Origin: CAYPAV01 sp964408805
Lineage (GTDB): Bacteria > Pseudomonadota > Alphaproteobacteria > UBA8366
Direction: 5' to 3'
Assembly: GCA_964408805.1 (NCBI GenBank)
Contig: CAYPAV010000008.1
Location: forward strand, 124,001 to 188,000
DNA length: 64,000 nucleotides
In this document: piece after piece, positions 1 to 9,705 of the stretch
How positions within the stretch are numbered: the stretch's first letter is position 1
Layout of the letters: the number at the start of each line of letters is the position of its first letter
Made by a program: the position numbers and the translations under genes
Notes under the pieces: generated by a model
What the model saw: the letters and a program-made list of their open reading frames with translations, nothing else
What the model was told of the DNA's origin: nothing
Databases searched by the model: none

Positions 1-1
1 G

Positions 2-556
2 GGCGTGATGGTGATATCCGCGCGCAATCCGGTCCATTCGGTCCTCTTCCTGATCCTCGCCTTCTTCAATTCGGCCGGTCTTTTCGTGCTCCTTGGGGCC
101 GAGTTCCTGGCGATGATTCTGGTCGTCGTCTATGTCGGTGCGGTAGCGGTGCTGTTTCTATTCGTCGTCATGATGCTCGACATCAACTACGTCGAACTGC
201 GCCAAGGCTTCATGCAATACCTGCCGGTCGGCGCCTTGATCGGCGTTATTCTTCTGGCCGAGCTGGTCCTGATCTTCGGCAGTTGGGTCGCGGCACCCGA
301 GCTGACCGCCGCGGCTCCGGCTCCGGCGGCGGCGAGCATCGGCAACACCCATGCGCTGGGGCGGTTGATCTATACGACGTATATTTACCTCTTCCAGGCG
401 GCGGGGTTGATCCTGCTGGTTGCGATGGTGGGCGCGATCGTCCTGACACTTCGCCGCCGGCCCGGGGTCAAGCGCCAGCGGATCGCCGATCAACTGGCGC
501 GCCGCCGCGAGGATGCCGTCGAAGTCGTCAAGGTCGAGACGGGGAGCGGTATCTGA
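2..556 (+). CDS. nuoJ: NADH-quinone oxidoreductase subunit J (5' partial)
   Basis: This is a membrane subunit of respiratory complex I, which oxidises NADH, reduces quinone and pumps protons across the inner membrane. The gene is cut by the left edge: the frame is open from base 2, and the visible protein begins inside the first membrane helix, just before the family motif ARNPVHSVLF. About 185 codons remain, with further hydrophobic helices and a basic C-terminal tail. The stop overlaps the nuoK start by one base (TGATG), as expected in the nuo operon. The identity is firm from the motif and from the order nuoJKLMN. The real start lies outside the window. Confidence 0.95.
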   Translation, partial: GVMVISARNPVHSVLFLILAFFNSAGLFVLLGAEFLAMILVVVYVGAVAVLFLFVVMMLDINYVELRQGFMQYLPVGALIGVILLAELVLIFGSWVAAPELTAAAPAPAAASIGNTHALGRLIYTTYIYLFQAAGLILLVAMVGAIVLTLRRRPGVKRQRIADQLARRREDAVEVVKVETGSGI

Positions 557-867
557 TGCTTGAAATCGGCCTCGCTCATTATCTGACGGTTGCCGCGATC
601 CTCTTTACGCTCGGCCTCTTCGGCGTGTTCTTGAACCGGAAGAACGTCATCATCATCCTGATGTCGATCGAGCTCATGTTGCTCGCCGTCAATATCAACA
701 TGGTTGCTTTCTCGTCGCATCTTCAGGATTTGGTGGGGCAGGTTTTCGCGCTTTTCGTGCTGACCGTGGCGGCGGCCGAGGCGGCCATCGGCTTGGCGAT
801 CCTGGTCACCTATTATCGCAACCGCGGTTCGATCGCGGTCGAAGACGTCAACCTGATGAAGGGCTGA
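556..867 (+). CDS. nuoK: NADH-quinone oxidoreductase subunit K
   Basis: This is the small membrane subunit K of complex I, 103 residues, the usual family length. Three transmembrane helices are visible, and the two conserved intramembrane glutamates of the family, needed for proton translocation, appear at about E39 (in the segment SIELMLLAVN) and E75 (AAAEAAIGLA). The ATG at 556 shares one base with the nuoJ stop, so the two are translationally coupled, and nuoL begins six bases after the stop. Nothing unusual is seen. Confidence 0.96.
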   Translation: MLEIGLAHYLTVAAILFTLGLFGVFLNRKNVIIILMSIELMLLAVNINMVAFSSHLQDLVGQVFALFVLTVAAAEAAIGLAILVTYYRNRGSIAVEDVNLMKG

Positions 868-873
868 GCCGAG

Positions 874-2823
874 ATGGAAGCCGCGATCGTCTTTTTACCG
901 TTGATCGGTGCCCTCCTGGCCGGGCTTTTCGGACGTTGGCTCGGCGACAAGGGTTCCTCGCTGGTGACTTGCGGCCTGTTGACGCTTTCCGCCGTTCTCA
1001 GTTGGTATGTCTTCTTCGATATCATCTATGGGGCGGGGCCCCGGTCGATCGAGCTCTTCACCTGGATCGACGTCGGAGATTTCGAGTTTTCCTGGGCCTT
1101 GAAGATGGACCAATTGACCGGCGTCATGCTGGTCGTGGTGACGACCGTCTCCTCGGTCGTCCACTGGTACTCGATCGGCTACATGCATCACGATCCGGGG
1201 ATCCCGCGTTTCTTCTCCTATCTCAGCCTCTTCACCTTCTTCATGTTGATGCTGGTGACGGCGGACAATCTCGTCCAGCTCTTCTTCGGCTGGGAAGGCG
1301 TCGGGCTGGCGTCGTACCTCTTGATCGGTTTCTGGTATAACCGGCCCTCGGCGAACGCGGCCGCGATCAAGGCGTTCCTGGTCAACCGCATCGGCGATTT
1401 CGGCTTTGCGCTGGGTATCTTCGGCACCTTCGTCTTGTTCCAGACCGTGGAGCTGGATGCGATCTTCGCCGCCGTGCCCGGCAAGGCGAACGCGACCCTC
1501 GTTCTATTGAATTGGGAGTTCCCGGCCATCACGGCGATCTGCCTTCTCTTGTTCATGGGGGCGATGGGCAAGTCGGCGCAGTTGGGTCTCCACACCTGGC
1601 TGCCGGATGCCATGGAAGGTCCGACACCCGTTTCAGCACTTATTCACGCGGCGACGATGGTGACCGCCGGTGTCTTCATGGTCTGCCGCCTCTCGCCGAT
1701 ATTCGAATATTCCGAAACCGCGCTTGCGGTGGTGACCATCGTCGGCGCCTCGACGGCGTTCTTCGCCGCCACCGTCGGATTGACCCAGAACGACATCAAG
1801 CGGGTGATCGCCTATTCGACCTGCTCGCAGCTCGGCTACATGTTCTTCGCGGTCGGGGTCTCGGCCTATGGCGCGGCGATGTTCCATCTCTTCACGCACG
1901 CTTTCTTCAAGGCGCTGCTATTCCTCGGTTCGGGTTGCGTCATTCACGCGATGTCGGACGAGCAGGACATGCGGAAGATGGGCGGAATCCGGAAACTGGT
2001 GCCGGTGACCTACATCTACATGTGGATCGGCAGCCTGTCGCTTGCCGGGATCGGTATTCCGGGCGTCATCGGCTTTGCCGGCTTCCATTCGAAGGACACC
2101 ATTATCGAGGCCGCGTTCGCCGCCCATAGTGGGGTGGGGATGTATGCGTTCTGGCTCGGGATCGCGGCGGCGCTCATGACAGCGTTCTATTCTTGGCGAT
2201 TGATCTTCATGACCTTCCACGGCGAGACGCGGGCCGACGAGCGGACTTTCGCCCATGTCCACGAATCGCCGAAGAGCATGACCGTGCCGCTTTCGGTCTT
2301 GGCGCTCGGTTCGATCGTCGCCGGCTTCATCGCCGCCGGTGCCTTCGTCGGCGATGGTTATGCCAATTTCTGGGGCGAGTCGCTGAAGGTGTTGGAGACG
2401 CATACGGCGCTCACCGATTCCCACCATGTACCGCTCTGGGTCAAAATCCTACCGCTTGCCATGGGGATTATCGGGATCGGATTGGCGTACTACATGTACA
2501 TCGCGCGCACCGACACGCCGGCCGCCTTGGCGAAACGTTTCAACGCGCTCTACCTCTTCAGTTTCAACAAGTGGTATTTCGACGAACTCTTCGACCGTAT
2601 TTTCGTCCGTCCCGCCTTTGCGCTTGGTCTGGGTTTTTGGAAGAAGGGCGACGGCGCGGTGATCGACGGATACGGTCCCGATGGGATCGCCGCCATGACG
2701 CGCCGTTTCGCCGGCCGCGCAAGCTGGTTGCAGAGCGGTTACGTCTATCACTACGCCTTCGCGATGCTGGTCGGGGTGGTTGTCCTCGTCACTTGGTACA
2801 TCGCGACGGGAAAGGCGGGGTAG
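874..2823 (+). CDS. nuoL: NADH-quinone oxidoreductase subunit L
   Basis: This is an antiporter-like proton-pumping subunit of complex I, 649 residues, a full-length NuoL. It shows the expected run of transmembrane helices, the conserved glutamate in the segment FFGWEGVGLASY (about E141), the lysine-containing helix near GKSAQLGLHTWLPDA and the conserved EGPTPVSALIHAATMV. The C-terminal part has the long lateral region (around residues 530-600) and a final helix. It lies six bases after nuoK and four bases before the nuoM start, inside a single operon. Confidence 0.97.
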   Translation: MEAAIVFLPLIGALLAGLFGRWLGDKGSSLVTCGLLTLSAVLSWYVFFDIIYGAGPRSIELFTWIDVGDFEFSWALKMDQLTGVMLVVVTTVSSVVHWYSIGYMHHDPGIPRFFSYLSLFTFFMLMLVTADNLVQLFFGWEGVGLASYLLIGFWYNRPSANAAAIKAFLVNRIGDFGFALGIFGTFVLFQTVELDAIFAAVPGKANATLVLLNWEFPAITAICLLLFMGAMGKSAQLGLHTWLPDAMEGPTPVSALIHAATMVTAGVFMVCRLSPIFEYSETALAVVTIVGASTAFFAATVGLTQNDIKRVIAYSTCSQLGYMFFAVGVSAYGAAMFHLFTHAFFKALLFLGSGCVIHAMSDEQDMRKMGGIRKLVPVTYIYMWIGSLSLAGIGIPGVIGFAGFHSKDTIIEAAFAAHSGVGMYAFWLGIAAALMTAFYSWRLIFMTFHGETRADERTFAHVHESPKSMTVPLSVLALGSIVAGFIAAGAFVGDGYANFWGESLKVLETHTALTDSHHVPLWVKILPLAMGIIGIGLAYYMYIARTDTPAALAKRFNALYLFSFNKWYFDELFDRIFVRPAFALGLGFWKKGDGAVIDGYGPDGIAAMTRRFAGRASWLQSGYVYHYAFAMLVGVVVLVTWYIATGKAG

Positions 2824-2827
2824 AGCC

Positions 2828-4351
2828 ATGTCGAGCAGCATGCCGCTTCTCAGTATCGTGACCTTCACGCCGCTCGTCGGCGTGGCCGCGATCCTGCTAT
2901 TCGCCCGCGGAACACCGGAAGAGGTGGCGCGAAACTCGCGGTGGGGGGCGCTTTGGACCTCCCTCTTCACCTTCGTCATGTCGCTTTTCCTTTGGACGGG
3001 GTTCGACACGACGACGGCGGCGTTCCAGTTCGTCGAGAAGACGATATGGGTGCCTGAATTCAAGATCTTCTATCATATGGGCGTCGACGGCATTTCGATG
3101 TTCTTCGTGTTGCTGTCGACCTTGCTGACGCCGGTCTGCGTCTTGGCGAGTTGGACCGCGATCGCGGACCGCGTGAAGGAATACATGATCGCCTTCCTCA
3201 TCCTCGAGACGATGATGGTCGGCATGTTCTGCGCGCTCGATTTCGTCACTTTCTATATCTTCTTCGAGGGTGTTCTGCTGCCGATGTTCCTGATTATCGG
3301 GATCTGGGGCGGCCCGAGGAAAGTTTACGCGGCCTTCAAATTCTTCCTCTATACGCTGCTCGGTTCCGTCCTGATGCTGCTGGCGATCATCACCGCCTAT
3401 CATCAGGCGGGGACGACCGATATCCCGACCTTGATGTCGCACGGTTTCCCCCGCGATCTGCAAATCTGGATGTGGCTGGCCTTCTTTGCGTCCTTCGCGG
3501 TCAAGGTTCCGATGTGGCCGGTCCATACCTGGCTGCCCGATGCCCATGTCGAAGCGCCGACGGCGGGCTCGGTGATCCTGGCCGGCGTGCTGCTAAAGAT
3601 GGGCGGATACGGCTTCCTTCGCTTCTCGCTGCCGATGCTTCCGGAGGCGTCCGAATATTTCACGCCGCTGATCTACGGTCTCAGTATCGTCGCGGTGATC
3701 TACACCTCCCTCGTGGCTCTCGCCCAGGAGGACATGAAGAAGCTGATCGCCTATTCATCGGTCGCCCATATGGGATTTGTTACGGTTGGCATTTTCGCCG
3801 CGAACGAGCAGGCGGTCGCGGGCGCGATCATCCAGATGCTGAGCCATGGTGTCGTCTCGGCCGCGTTGTTCCTTTGCGTCGGCGTCGTCTACGACCGGAT
3901 CCATTCGCGCGATATCGAGACTTATGGCGGCCTCGTTCATCGAATGCCGGTCTATGCGGCGATGTTCATGGTCTTCGCTTTGGCCTCGGTCGGCCTTCCG
4001 GGCACTAGCGGTTTCGTCGGCGAGATCTTGGTTCTCGTTGGCGCCTTCAAGGCGAATACCTGGGTTGCGGCGCTGATCGCGACGGGCATGGTGCTTGGGG
4101 CCGCCTACATGCTCTATCTCTATCGTCGGGTCATCTTCGGCGAACTCACCAAGGAAAATCTCATGCAGATCGCCGATCTGGATCGGCGCGAGGTGATGGT
4201 CTTTGCGCCGCTGATTCTGGTGGTGTTCTGGATGGGGATTTATCCGGGACCCTTCCTCGAGGCGATCGACGTTTCGGTGGCGAATCTGGTCAAGAATTAT
4301 CATGCGGCACTTTCAGCGGCCGGCGACGCCACGATGCTGGCGGCGAAATAG
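2828..4351 (+). CDS. nuoM: NADH-quinone oxidoreductase subunit M
   Basis: This is the second antiporter-like subunit of complex I, 507 residues. The conserved glutamate sits at about E147 (FYIFFEGVLLPMF), and the family signature VPMWPVHTWLPDAHVEAPTAGS follows in the middle of the protein. The ATG at 2828, four bases after the nuoL stop, gives the usual N-terminus. An in-frame start further upstream would overlap nuoL by about 40 bases and has no support. Helix content and length are normal. Confidence 0.96.
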   Translation: MSSSMPLLSIVTFTPLVGVAAILLFARGTPEEVARNSRWGALWTSLFTFVMSLFLWTGFDTTTAAFQFVEKTIWVPEFKIFYHMGVDGISMFFVLLSTLLTPVCVLASWTAIADRVKEYMIAFLILETMMVGMFCALDFVTFYIFFEGVLLPMFLIIGIWGGPRKVYAAFKFFLYTLLGSVLMLLAIITAYHQAGTTDIPTLMSHGFPRDLQIWMWLAFFASFAVKVPMWPVHTWLPDAHVEAPTAGSVILAGVLLKMGGYGFLRFSLPMLPEASEYFTPLIYGLSIVAVIYTSLVALAQEDMKKLIAYSSVAHMGFVTVGIFAANEQAVAGAIIQMLSHGVVSAALFLCVGVVYDRIHSRDIETYGGLVHRMPVYAAMFMVFALASVGLPGTSGFVGEILVLVGAFKANTWVAALIATGMVLGAAYMLYLYRRVIFGELTKENLMQIADLDRREVMVFAPLILVVFWMGIYPGPFLEAIDVSVANLVKNYHAALSAAGDATMLAAK

Positions 4352-4366
4352 GGAAGGGGAGACAAG

Positions 4367-5815
4367 ATGACCGAACTACCCGTTATCTTCCCGGCTCTAC
4401 CGGAGATCATCCTGGCCGTGGCGGCCATGTCCTTCATGATGACCGGTGTCTTCGTTCGCGAGGAACGCGCCCTTTCGATCGTCTACGTTTTGTCGCTTGC
4501 CGCCCTCGTCGTGGTGCTTGTGGTTCTGATGTCGCTCAAGGGCCAGACGCGGCTCGCCTTCGGCGGACAATTCGTCAGCGACGATTTTGCCGTTTTCATG
4601 AAGTCACTCGTTGTACTTGGATCGATCTTCACGCTGATCATCAGTCAAAGCTACATTCGGCGCGAAGGCATGGCGCGTTTCGAATACCCCGTGCTGATCC
4701 TGTTCGCGACGGTCGGCATGATGATGATGGTCTCGGCGAACGATCTCATCTCGCTCTATCTTGGCCTCGAACTGCAAAGCCTTTCGCTCTATGTATTGGC
4801 GGCGTTCATGCGCGATACGACGCGCTCTTCCGAGGCCGGATTGAAATATTTCGTTTTGGGCGCGCTTTCCTCGGGCATGCTGCTTTATGGCTGCTCGCTG
4901 ATTTACGGCTTCGCGGGAACCACCTCCTTCGTCGGCCTGGCCAAGGTTCTGACAGGCCCGGACGCCGTCTCCGTCGGGATGATCATCGGTCTGGTTTTCC
5001 TGACCTCCGGCCTTGCCTTCAAGGTCTCCGCCGTGCCGTTCCATATGTGGACGCCCGACGTCTATGAAGGTGCTCCGACGCCGGTGACCGCTTTCTTCTC
5101 GGTAGCGCCGAAGATTGCCACGATTGCCCTTTTCACGCGGGTAATGATGGAGCCATTCGGCGATATTATCGTCGAGTGGCGGCAGATCATCGTATTCCTT
5201 TCGGTCCTCTCGATGGCGCTTGGTGCCTTCGCGGCCATCGCGCAGACCAATATCAAACGTCTGATGGCCTACAGCTCGATCGGGCATGTTGGTTATGCCT
5301 TGATCGGCCTCGCGGCGGGCGGGACATCCGGGGTGCAGGCGATACTTCTGTATTTCACGATCTATCTTGCGATGAACGTCGGAACTTTCGCCTGCATTCT
5401 CTGCATGCGACGCAAGGGCGAGATGGTCGAGGAGATCGAGGATCTGGCGGGGCTCGGTAAGTCCAATCCCGGATTGGCGGCATTGATGCTGATCTTCATG
5501 TTTTCGATGGCCGGCATCCCACCGCTCGCGGGTTTCTTCGGTAAGTTCTATATCTTCGTCGCCGCTCTCGATGCCGGGCTCTATACCCTGGCGATCATCG
5601 GCGTCCTGGCGAGCGTAGTCGGGGCTTTTTATTATCTCCGCATCGTCAAGATCATGTATTTCGACGAGAGTACCCTCGCGTTCGACCGGCCGCTTGGTAA
5701 GGGGCTTGGAGGTGTGTTGGCGGTGACCGGAATTATCACGCTGTTCTTCTTCATCGTCTTGTCGCCGGTTCTTGATCGGACTGCCGCGGCGGCGGCGTCG
5801 CTTCTAGCGGGCTAA
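4367..5815 (+). CDS. nuoN: NADH-quinone oxidoreductase subunit N
   Basis: This is the third antiporter-like proton-pumping subunit and normally the last gene of the nuo operon. It is 482 residues with about fourteen helices, a conserved glutamate at about E135 (YLGLELQSLS) and the signature VPFHMWTPDVYEGAPTPV. A purine-rich stretch (GGGAAGGGGAGAC) just before the ATG provides a strong ribosome site. birA starts 26 bases downstream with no visible terminator between, so read-through into the birA-coaX-rnj genes is likely. Confidence 0.97.
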   Translation: MTELPVIFPALPEIILAVAAMSFMMTGVFVREERALSIVYVLSLAALVVVLVVLMSLKGQTRLAFGGQFVSDDFAVFMKSLVVLGSIFTLIISQSYIRREGMARFEYPVLILFATVGMMMMVSANDLISLYLGLELQSLSLYVLAAFMRDTTRSSEAGLKYFVLGALSSGMLLYGCSLIYGFAGTTSFVGLAKVLTGPDAVSVGMIIGLVFLTSGLAFKVSAVPFHMWTPDVYEGAPTPVTAFFSVAPKIATIALFTRVMMEPFGDIIVEWRQIIVFLSVLSMALGAFAAIAQTNIKRLMAYSSIGHVGYALIGLAAGGTSGVQAILLYFTIYLAMNVGTFACILCMRRKGEMVEEIEDLAGLGKSNPGLAALMLIFMFSMAGIPPLAGFFGKFYIFVAALDAGLYTLAIIGVLASVVGAFYYLRIVKIMYFDESTLAFDRPLGKGLGGVLAVTGIITLFFFIVLSPVLDRTAAAAASLLAG

Positions 5816-5841
5816 CGCCCCGATTCTCGGACGAGCTCGTC

Positions 5842-6594
5842 GTGTCCTTGAACTATACGATCGTTCACGAAAGTTCCGTCGGTTCGACCAATGACGAAGC
5901 ACGACGTCTGGCCGGGGAGGGCGCGGCACATGGTCTCGTCGTACAGGCCGATGAGCAGCTCTCCGGTCGCGGTCGCCGTGGGCGTGAATGGGAATCGCCT
6001 CAGGGCAATCTTTATTTATCGCTTCTTCTTCGTCCGAGCCGTTCCACGGCCGAGGCGGCGGGTCTGTCGCTGGTCGCGGCGGTGGCGCTGGGCGATATTG
6101 TCGCGGAGTCCCTCGCCGATCCGGGTCGCGTTTCGCATAAATGGCCGAACGATATCCTCGTCGACGGCGCGAAGATCGCGGGCCTTCTGCTTGAATCCTC
6201 GGGCGGGAATGTTTCGGCGCCCGTCGACTGGGTGATCGTTGGCTGTGGGATAAATATTGCGAGTCACCCGACGGGAACACCGTATCCGGCGACGTGCCTG
6301 AATTTGGTCGCGGCGCGTACCGAGGGACCGGAGACGGTGTCTTCCGCATTTTTGGACCGCTTCGCCTATTGGTACGAATGCTGGGTGCGGGGCGGGATCG
6401 GGCCGATAAGATCGGCGTGGCTGGAGAGGGCCGCGGGGTTGGGAGATCAGATCACCGTGCGTCTCCCGGGGCGCGAGATCGAGGGAACCTTCGAGGACAT
6501 GGATATGACGGGTGCTCTCATACTCTCACTTCCCGATGGCGGCCGCGAGATCGTGACCGCGGGAGATGTCTTCCACGGAACCGGAACCGATTGA
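5842..6594 (+). CDS. birA: biotin-[acetyl-CoA-carboxylase] ligase
   Basis: The enzyme activates biotin with ATP and attaches it to the biotin carboxyl carrier protein. The 250-residue protein has the biotin/ATP-binding GRGRRGREW at about 42-50, KWPNDIL at about 100-106 and KIAGLLLE at about 111-118, followed by the small C-terminal SH3-like domain. There is no N-terminal helix-turn-helix, so it is a catalytic-only ligase and not a BirA-type repressor. The start is a GTG at 5842. The stop is two bases before the coaX ATG. Its substrates could include the carrier that serves the carboxyltransferase at 42571. Confidence 0.93.
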   Translation: MSLNYTIVHESSVGSTNDEARRLAGEGAAHGLVVQADEQLSGRGRRGREWESPQGNLYLSLLLRPSRSTAEAAGLSLVAAVALGDIVAESLADPGRVSHKWPNDILVDGAKIAGLLLESSGGNVSAPVDWVIVGCGINIASHPTGTPYPATCLNLVAARTEGPETVSSAFLDRFAYWYECWVRGGIGPIRSAWLERAAGLGDQITVRLPGREIEGTFEDMDMTGALILSLPDGGREIVTAGDVFHGTGTD

Positions 6595-6596
6595 CG

Positions 6597-7370
6597 ATGC
6601 TTTTGGCGATAGACGCAGGTAACACGAACACGGTATTCGCCGTCTATGACGGTGAAAGCCGCCTTGGGACTTGGCGCTGCGGCACCAATGCGCGTCGGAC
6701 GGCGGATGAATATGCGGTCTGGCTGATCGACCTGATGGCGCTGGACGACCTGAAGCGGGAAGATATAGAGGCCGCCGTGCTCGGCAGCGTTGTTCCGGAG
6801 GCAAACTTCAACCTCTTGTCCCTTTGCGACCGTTATTTCGGCGTGACGGCGCTTTCCGTCGAGCACGATACCTGCAATCTCGGGTTCGAGATATTGATCG
6901 ACCGGCCCGAACAGGTGGGTGCTGATCGTCTGGCAAATACGGCTGCCGCCCATGGCTGTTTCGACGGACCGTTGATCGTCGTTGATTTCGGCACTGCCAC
7001 GACCTTCGATGTTGTCGACGAGAAAGGAAATTACTGCGGCGGCGTGATCTGTCCCGGGATCAATCTTTCGCTCGACGCCCTCTATATGGCGGCGGCGCAA
7101 TTACCACGCGTCGACATCAAGGCGACGAATGAGATTATCGGCCGGGCGACGGTTCCGGCCATGCAATCCGGAATTTTTTGGGGCTATATCGGCATGATCG
7201 AGGGATTGGTGGCTCGGATTGGCGTCGAATACGGTGCCGAAATGACGGTCGTTGCAACCGGCGGATTGGCACCGCTTTTCGCCGAGGCGACGGACGTCAT
7301 TCAGCATGTCGATAAAGACATGACTCTGCGCGGCCTGCTCGAAATCTATCGACGAAATTCCGCCAAGTGA
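6597..7370 (+). CDS. coaX: type III pantothenate kinase
   Basis: It phosphorylates pantothenate in the first step of coenzyme A synthesis. The 257-residue protein starts with the ASKHA-fold phosphate-binding segment IDAGNTNTVFAVYDG (about 5-19) and contains GADRLANTAAAH and the second phosphate motif VVDFGTATTFDVV. These mark it as CoaX and not CoaA. The ATG at 6597 gives the typical N-terminus directly at the first beta strand. The stop overlaps the GTG start of rnj (GTGA), suggesting coupled translation. Confidence 0.94.
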   Translation: MLLAIDAGNTNTVFAVYDGESRLGTWRCGTNARRTADEYAVWLIDLMALDDLKREDIEAAVLGSVVPEANFNLLSLCDRYFGVTALSVEHDTCNLGFEILIDRPEQVGADRLANTAAAHGCFDGPLIVVDFGTATTFDVVDEKGNYCGGVICPGINLSLDALYMAAAQLPRVDIKATNEIIGRATVPAMQSGIFWGYIGMIEGLVARIGVEYGAEMTVVATGGLAPLFAEATDVIQHVDKDMTLRGLLEIYRRNSAK

Positions 7371-9043
7371 CCGGATATCTCGATACGGGCCTGCCGGGTG
7401 ACGATGAGCTCTTGTTCCTACCGCTCGGCGGCACGGGCGAGATTGGGATGAACCTCAATCTCTATGGCCATGCCGGGAAATGGCTGATGGTCGATTGCGG
7501 CATTACCTTTGGCGACGACCAGACGCCGGGTGTCGACGTCATCACGCCCGATCCCGCATTCATCGCCGAGAGGCGGGACGATCTCGCGGGCTTGGTCCTT
7601 ACCCACGCGCATGAGGATCATCTGGGCGCCGTACCCTATCTTTGGCAGCGATTCGAATGTCCGATTTATGCGACACCCTTCACCGCAAGTGTCTTGCGGC
7701 GAAAGCTCGCGGAGACGTCGTTTGGGGATCGCGTCCCGATCCACATCATTTCGATGTCGGGCCGATTTTCCGTAGGGCCGTTCGAGATCGAGCTCATTAC
7801 GCTCACCCATTCGATCCCGGAACCGAACGCCGTCGTGCTCCGGACCGAATTGGGAACCGTGCTTCATACCGGTGATTGGAAGCTTGATCCGAATCCCTTG
7901 GTGGGGCCGACGACGGATGAAAAGCGATTGATGGAAGTCGGTGAATCCGGCGTTCTCGCCATGGTATGCGACTCGACCAATGTCCTGGTACCTGGACAAT
8001 CCGGGTCCGAGGCGGATGTTCGCGAGAATCTGGAGGCATTGCTCGGTCGCTTCTCCCAACGGGTTGCAATTGCGTGCTTCGCGTCGAACGTGGCGCGGTT
8101 GGAGACCATTGCGCGGGTCGGCGAGGCGCATGGCCGGCACGTCGCCCTCGTTGGGCGCTCGCTCTGGCGGATCTATGAATCGGCGAAAGAGAACGGCTAT
8201 CTTACCGATATCGAACCCTTCATCACGGACAGGGATGTCGGTTATTTACCGCCCGAACGCGTGCTCTTGATCTGCACGGGCAGTCAAGGCGAACCGCGCG
8301 CCGCCTTGCCGCGGGTCGCCGCCGGCGAGCATTCCCAGATCGATCTTGGGGAAGGCGATGCGGTGATTTTCTCGAGCCGTATCATCCCCGGCAACGAGAA
8401 GGCCATTGCCCGCCTGCACAATCGCTTGAATGTTCGAGGCATCGAGGTGGTGACGATCCAAGACGAGGATGTGCATGTCTCGGGCCATCCTGCACGGGAT
8501 GAGTTGATTCAAATGTATCAATGGATTCGTCCCGAAATCGCCGTGCCTGTACACGGCGAGCCGCGTCATTTGATCGCCCATGCGAAACTGGCGCGGGAAT
8601 GCCAGGTGCCGCATTCCCTGGTCGCGAAGAATGGGGCGATGGTGCGATTGGCGCCGGGGCGCGCCGAGATCATCGATGAAGTTTTCGCCGACCGTCTGGC
8701 GCTCGACGGCAAGCGGCTGATTCCGCTACACAGTCAATCCATTCGCGATCGCCGCCGCATGACGTATCATGGGTCGGCGGTTGGGACCGTGGTGATGAAC
8801 GGCGACGGCTCGCTGCGCGGCGATCCTATCGTCACGGTGCATGGGGTGTTCGATGATGAGGACGAGGCGGAAGGCGAACGCAAGGTGGTCGATGCCGTCA
8901 TCGCGGCCATTGAGGATCTTCGTCCGTCCCAAAGACTGGACGACGAGACGGTGAGCGAGATGGCGCGCCGCGCCGTTCGCCGAACTATCCGGGTGCTTTG
9001 CGGCAGGAAACCGCAGACCCAAATTCATTTGCTGCGGATTTGA
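7367..9043 (+). CDS. rnj: ribonuclease J
   Basis: This is a metallo-beta-lactamase/beta-CASP ribonuclease that acts in mRNA decay and rRNA maturation, as an endonuclease and a 5'-3' exonuclease. The 558-residue protein carries the zinc-binding motif HAHEDH at about 80-85, further metal-site histidines in HTGDWKLD and HVSGHPARDEL, and the beta-CASP insert around 210-360. The GTG start at 7367 overlaps the coaX stop. The birA-coaX-rnj-mce-DUF1467 order downstream of nuo is common in Rhodospirillales-like genomes. Confidence 0.93.
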   Translation: MTGYLDTGLPGDDELLFLPLGGTGEIGMNLNLYGHAGKWLMVDCGITFGDDQTPGVDVITPDPAFIAERRDDLAGLVLTHAHEDHLGAVPYLWQRFECPIYATPFTASVLRRKLAETSFGDRVPIHIISMSGRFSVGPFEIELITLTHSIPEPNAVVLRTELGTVLHTGDWKLDPNPLVGPTTDEKRLMEVGESGVLAMVCDSTNVLVPGQSGSEADVRENLEALLGRFSQRVAIACFASNVARLETIARVGEAHGRHVALVGRSLWRIYESAKENGYLTDIEPFITDRDVGYLPPERVLLICTGSQGEPRAALPRVAAGEHSQIDLGEGDAVIFSSRIIPGNEKAIARLHNRLNVRGIEVVTIQDEDVHVSGHPARDELIQMYQWIRPEIAVPVHGEPRHLIAHAKLARECQVPHSLVAKNGAMVRLAPGRAEIIDEVFADRLALDGKRLIPLHSQSIRDRRRMTYHGSAVGTVVMNGDGSLRGDPIVTVHGVFDDEDEAEGERKVVDAVIAAIEDLRPSQRLDDETVSEMARRAVRRTIRVLCGRKPQTQIHLLRI

Positions 9044-9056
9044 GAAAGAGTGGAAG

Positions 9057-9461
9057 ATGATCGGACGTTTGAACCATCTGGCGATCGTGGTTCCGGACTT
9101 GGCGGCGGCGGCGGCACGTTATCGCGAGACCTTGGGCGCCGAGGTTACGGAAACGATCGACCTGCCGGCGCATGGCGTGAAGACGGTATTCGTCGAATTA
9201 CCCAATACGAAGATCGAACTGCTGTATCCGCTCGATGCGGAGTCGTCGATTGGCCGGTTTCTCGAACGAAATCCGGCCGGCGGAATTCATCATGTCTGTT
9301 ACGAAGTCGATGATATATACGCCGCGAGGGACCATTTGGAGGGCGAGGGGATGCGGGTTTTGGGCGACGGTGAACCTGCGATCGGCGCGCACGACAAACC
9401 GGTCCTCTTTCTGCATCCGAAGGATTTCGACGGGACCCTTATCGAACTCGAGCAGGCCTGA
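9057..9461 (+). CDS. mce: methylmalonyl-CoA epimerase
   Basis: It interconverts the (R) and (S) forms of methylmalonyl-CoA, linking propionyl-CoA carboxylation to the mutase and succinyl-CoA. The 134-residue protein has the vicinal oxygen chelate fold, with metal ligands expected at H7 (LNHLAIV), one histidine of GGIHHVCYEV (about 78-79) and E130 (LIELEQ). Length and N-terminus are normal. It ends five bases before the DUF1467 gene. The mutase is not in the window; a carboxyltransferase that may act upstream lies at 42571. Confidence 0.92.
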   Translation: MIGRLNHLAIVVPDLAAAAARYRETLGAEVTETIDLPAHGVKTVFVELPNTKIELLYPLDAESSIGRFLERNPAGGIHHVCYEVDDIYAARDHLEGEGMRVLGDGEPAIGAHDKPVLFLHPKDFDGTLIELEQA

Positions 9462-9465
9462 GCCG

Positions 9466-9702
9466 ATGTCCTGGATATCGGCTATTCTCGTTTATGTCAT
9501 CATCTGGTGGATGGTGCTTTTTTGCGTTCTGCCATGGGGCAATCAAGCGGTCGAGGATCCGGAGGTCGGTCACGCAACGAGCGCACCGAAGAACCCGCGG
9601 CTAAAAATCAAATTCGCCGTGACCACGGTGATCGCCGCGGTGATCCTCGCGGCGGTTTGGTGGGTGATGGACACCGAACTGATCACGCTTCGACCGAAAT
9701 AG
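9466..9702 (+). CDS. DUF1467 family small membrane protein
   Basis: This is a 78-residue protein with two predicted membrane helices (about residues 3-24 and 48-67) joined by a short charged loop. The hydrophobic start (MSWISAILVYVIIWWMVLF), the CVLPWG turn and the position after mce match the DUF1467 family, small alphaproteobacterial membrane proteins of unknown function. In related genomes it often precedes proS. Here tag follows instead, three bases after the stop, and proS is about 2.7 kb away. The function is unknown. Confidence 0.8.
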   Translation: MSWISAILVYVIIWWMVLFCVLPWGNQAVEDPEVGHATSAPKNPRLKIKFAVTTVIAAVILAAVWWVMDTELITLRPK

Positions 9703-9705
9703 CCG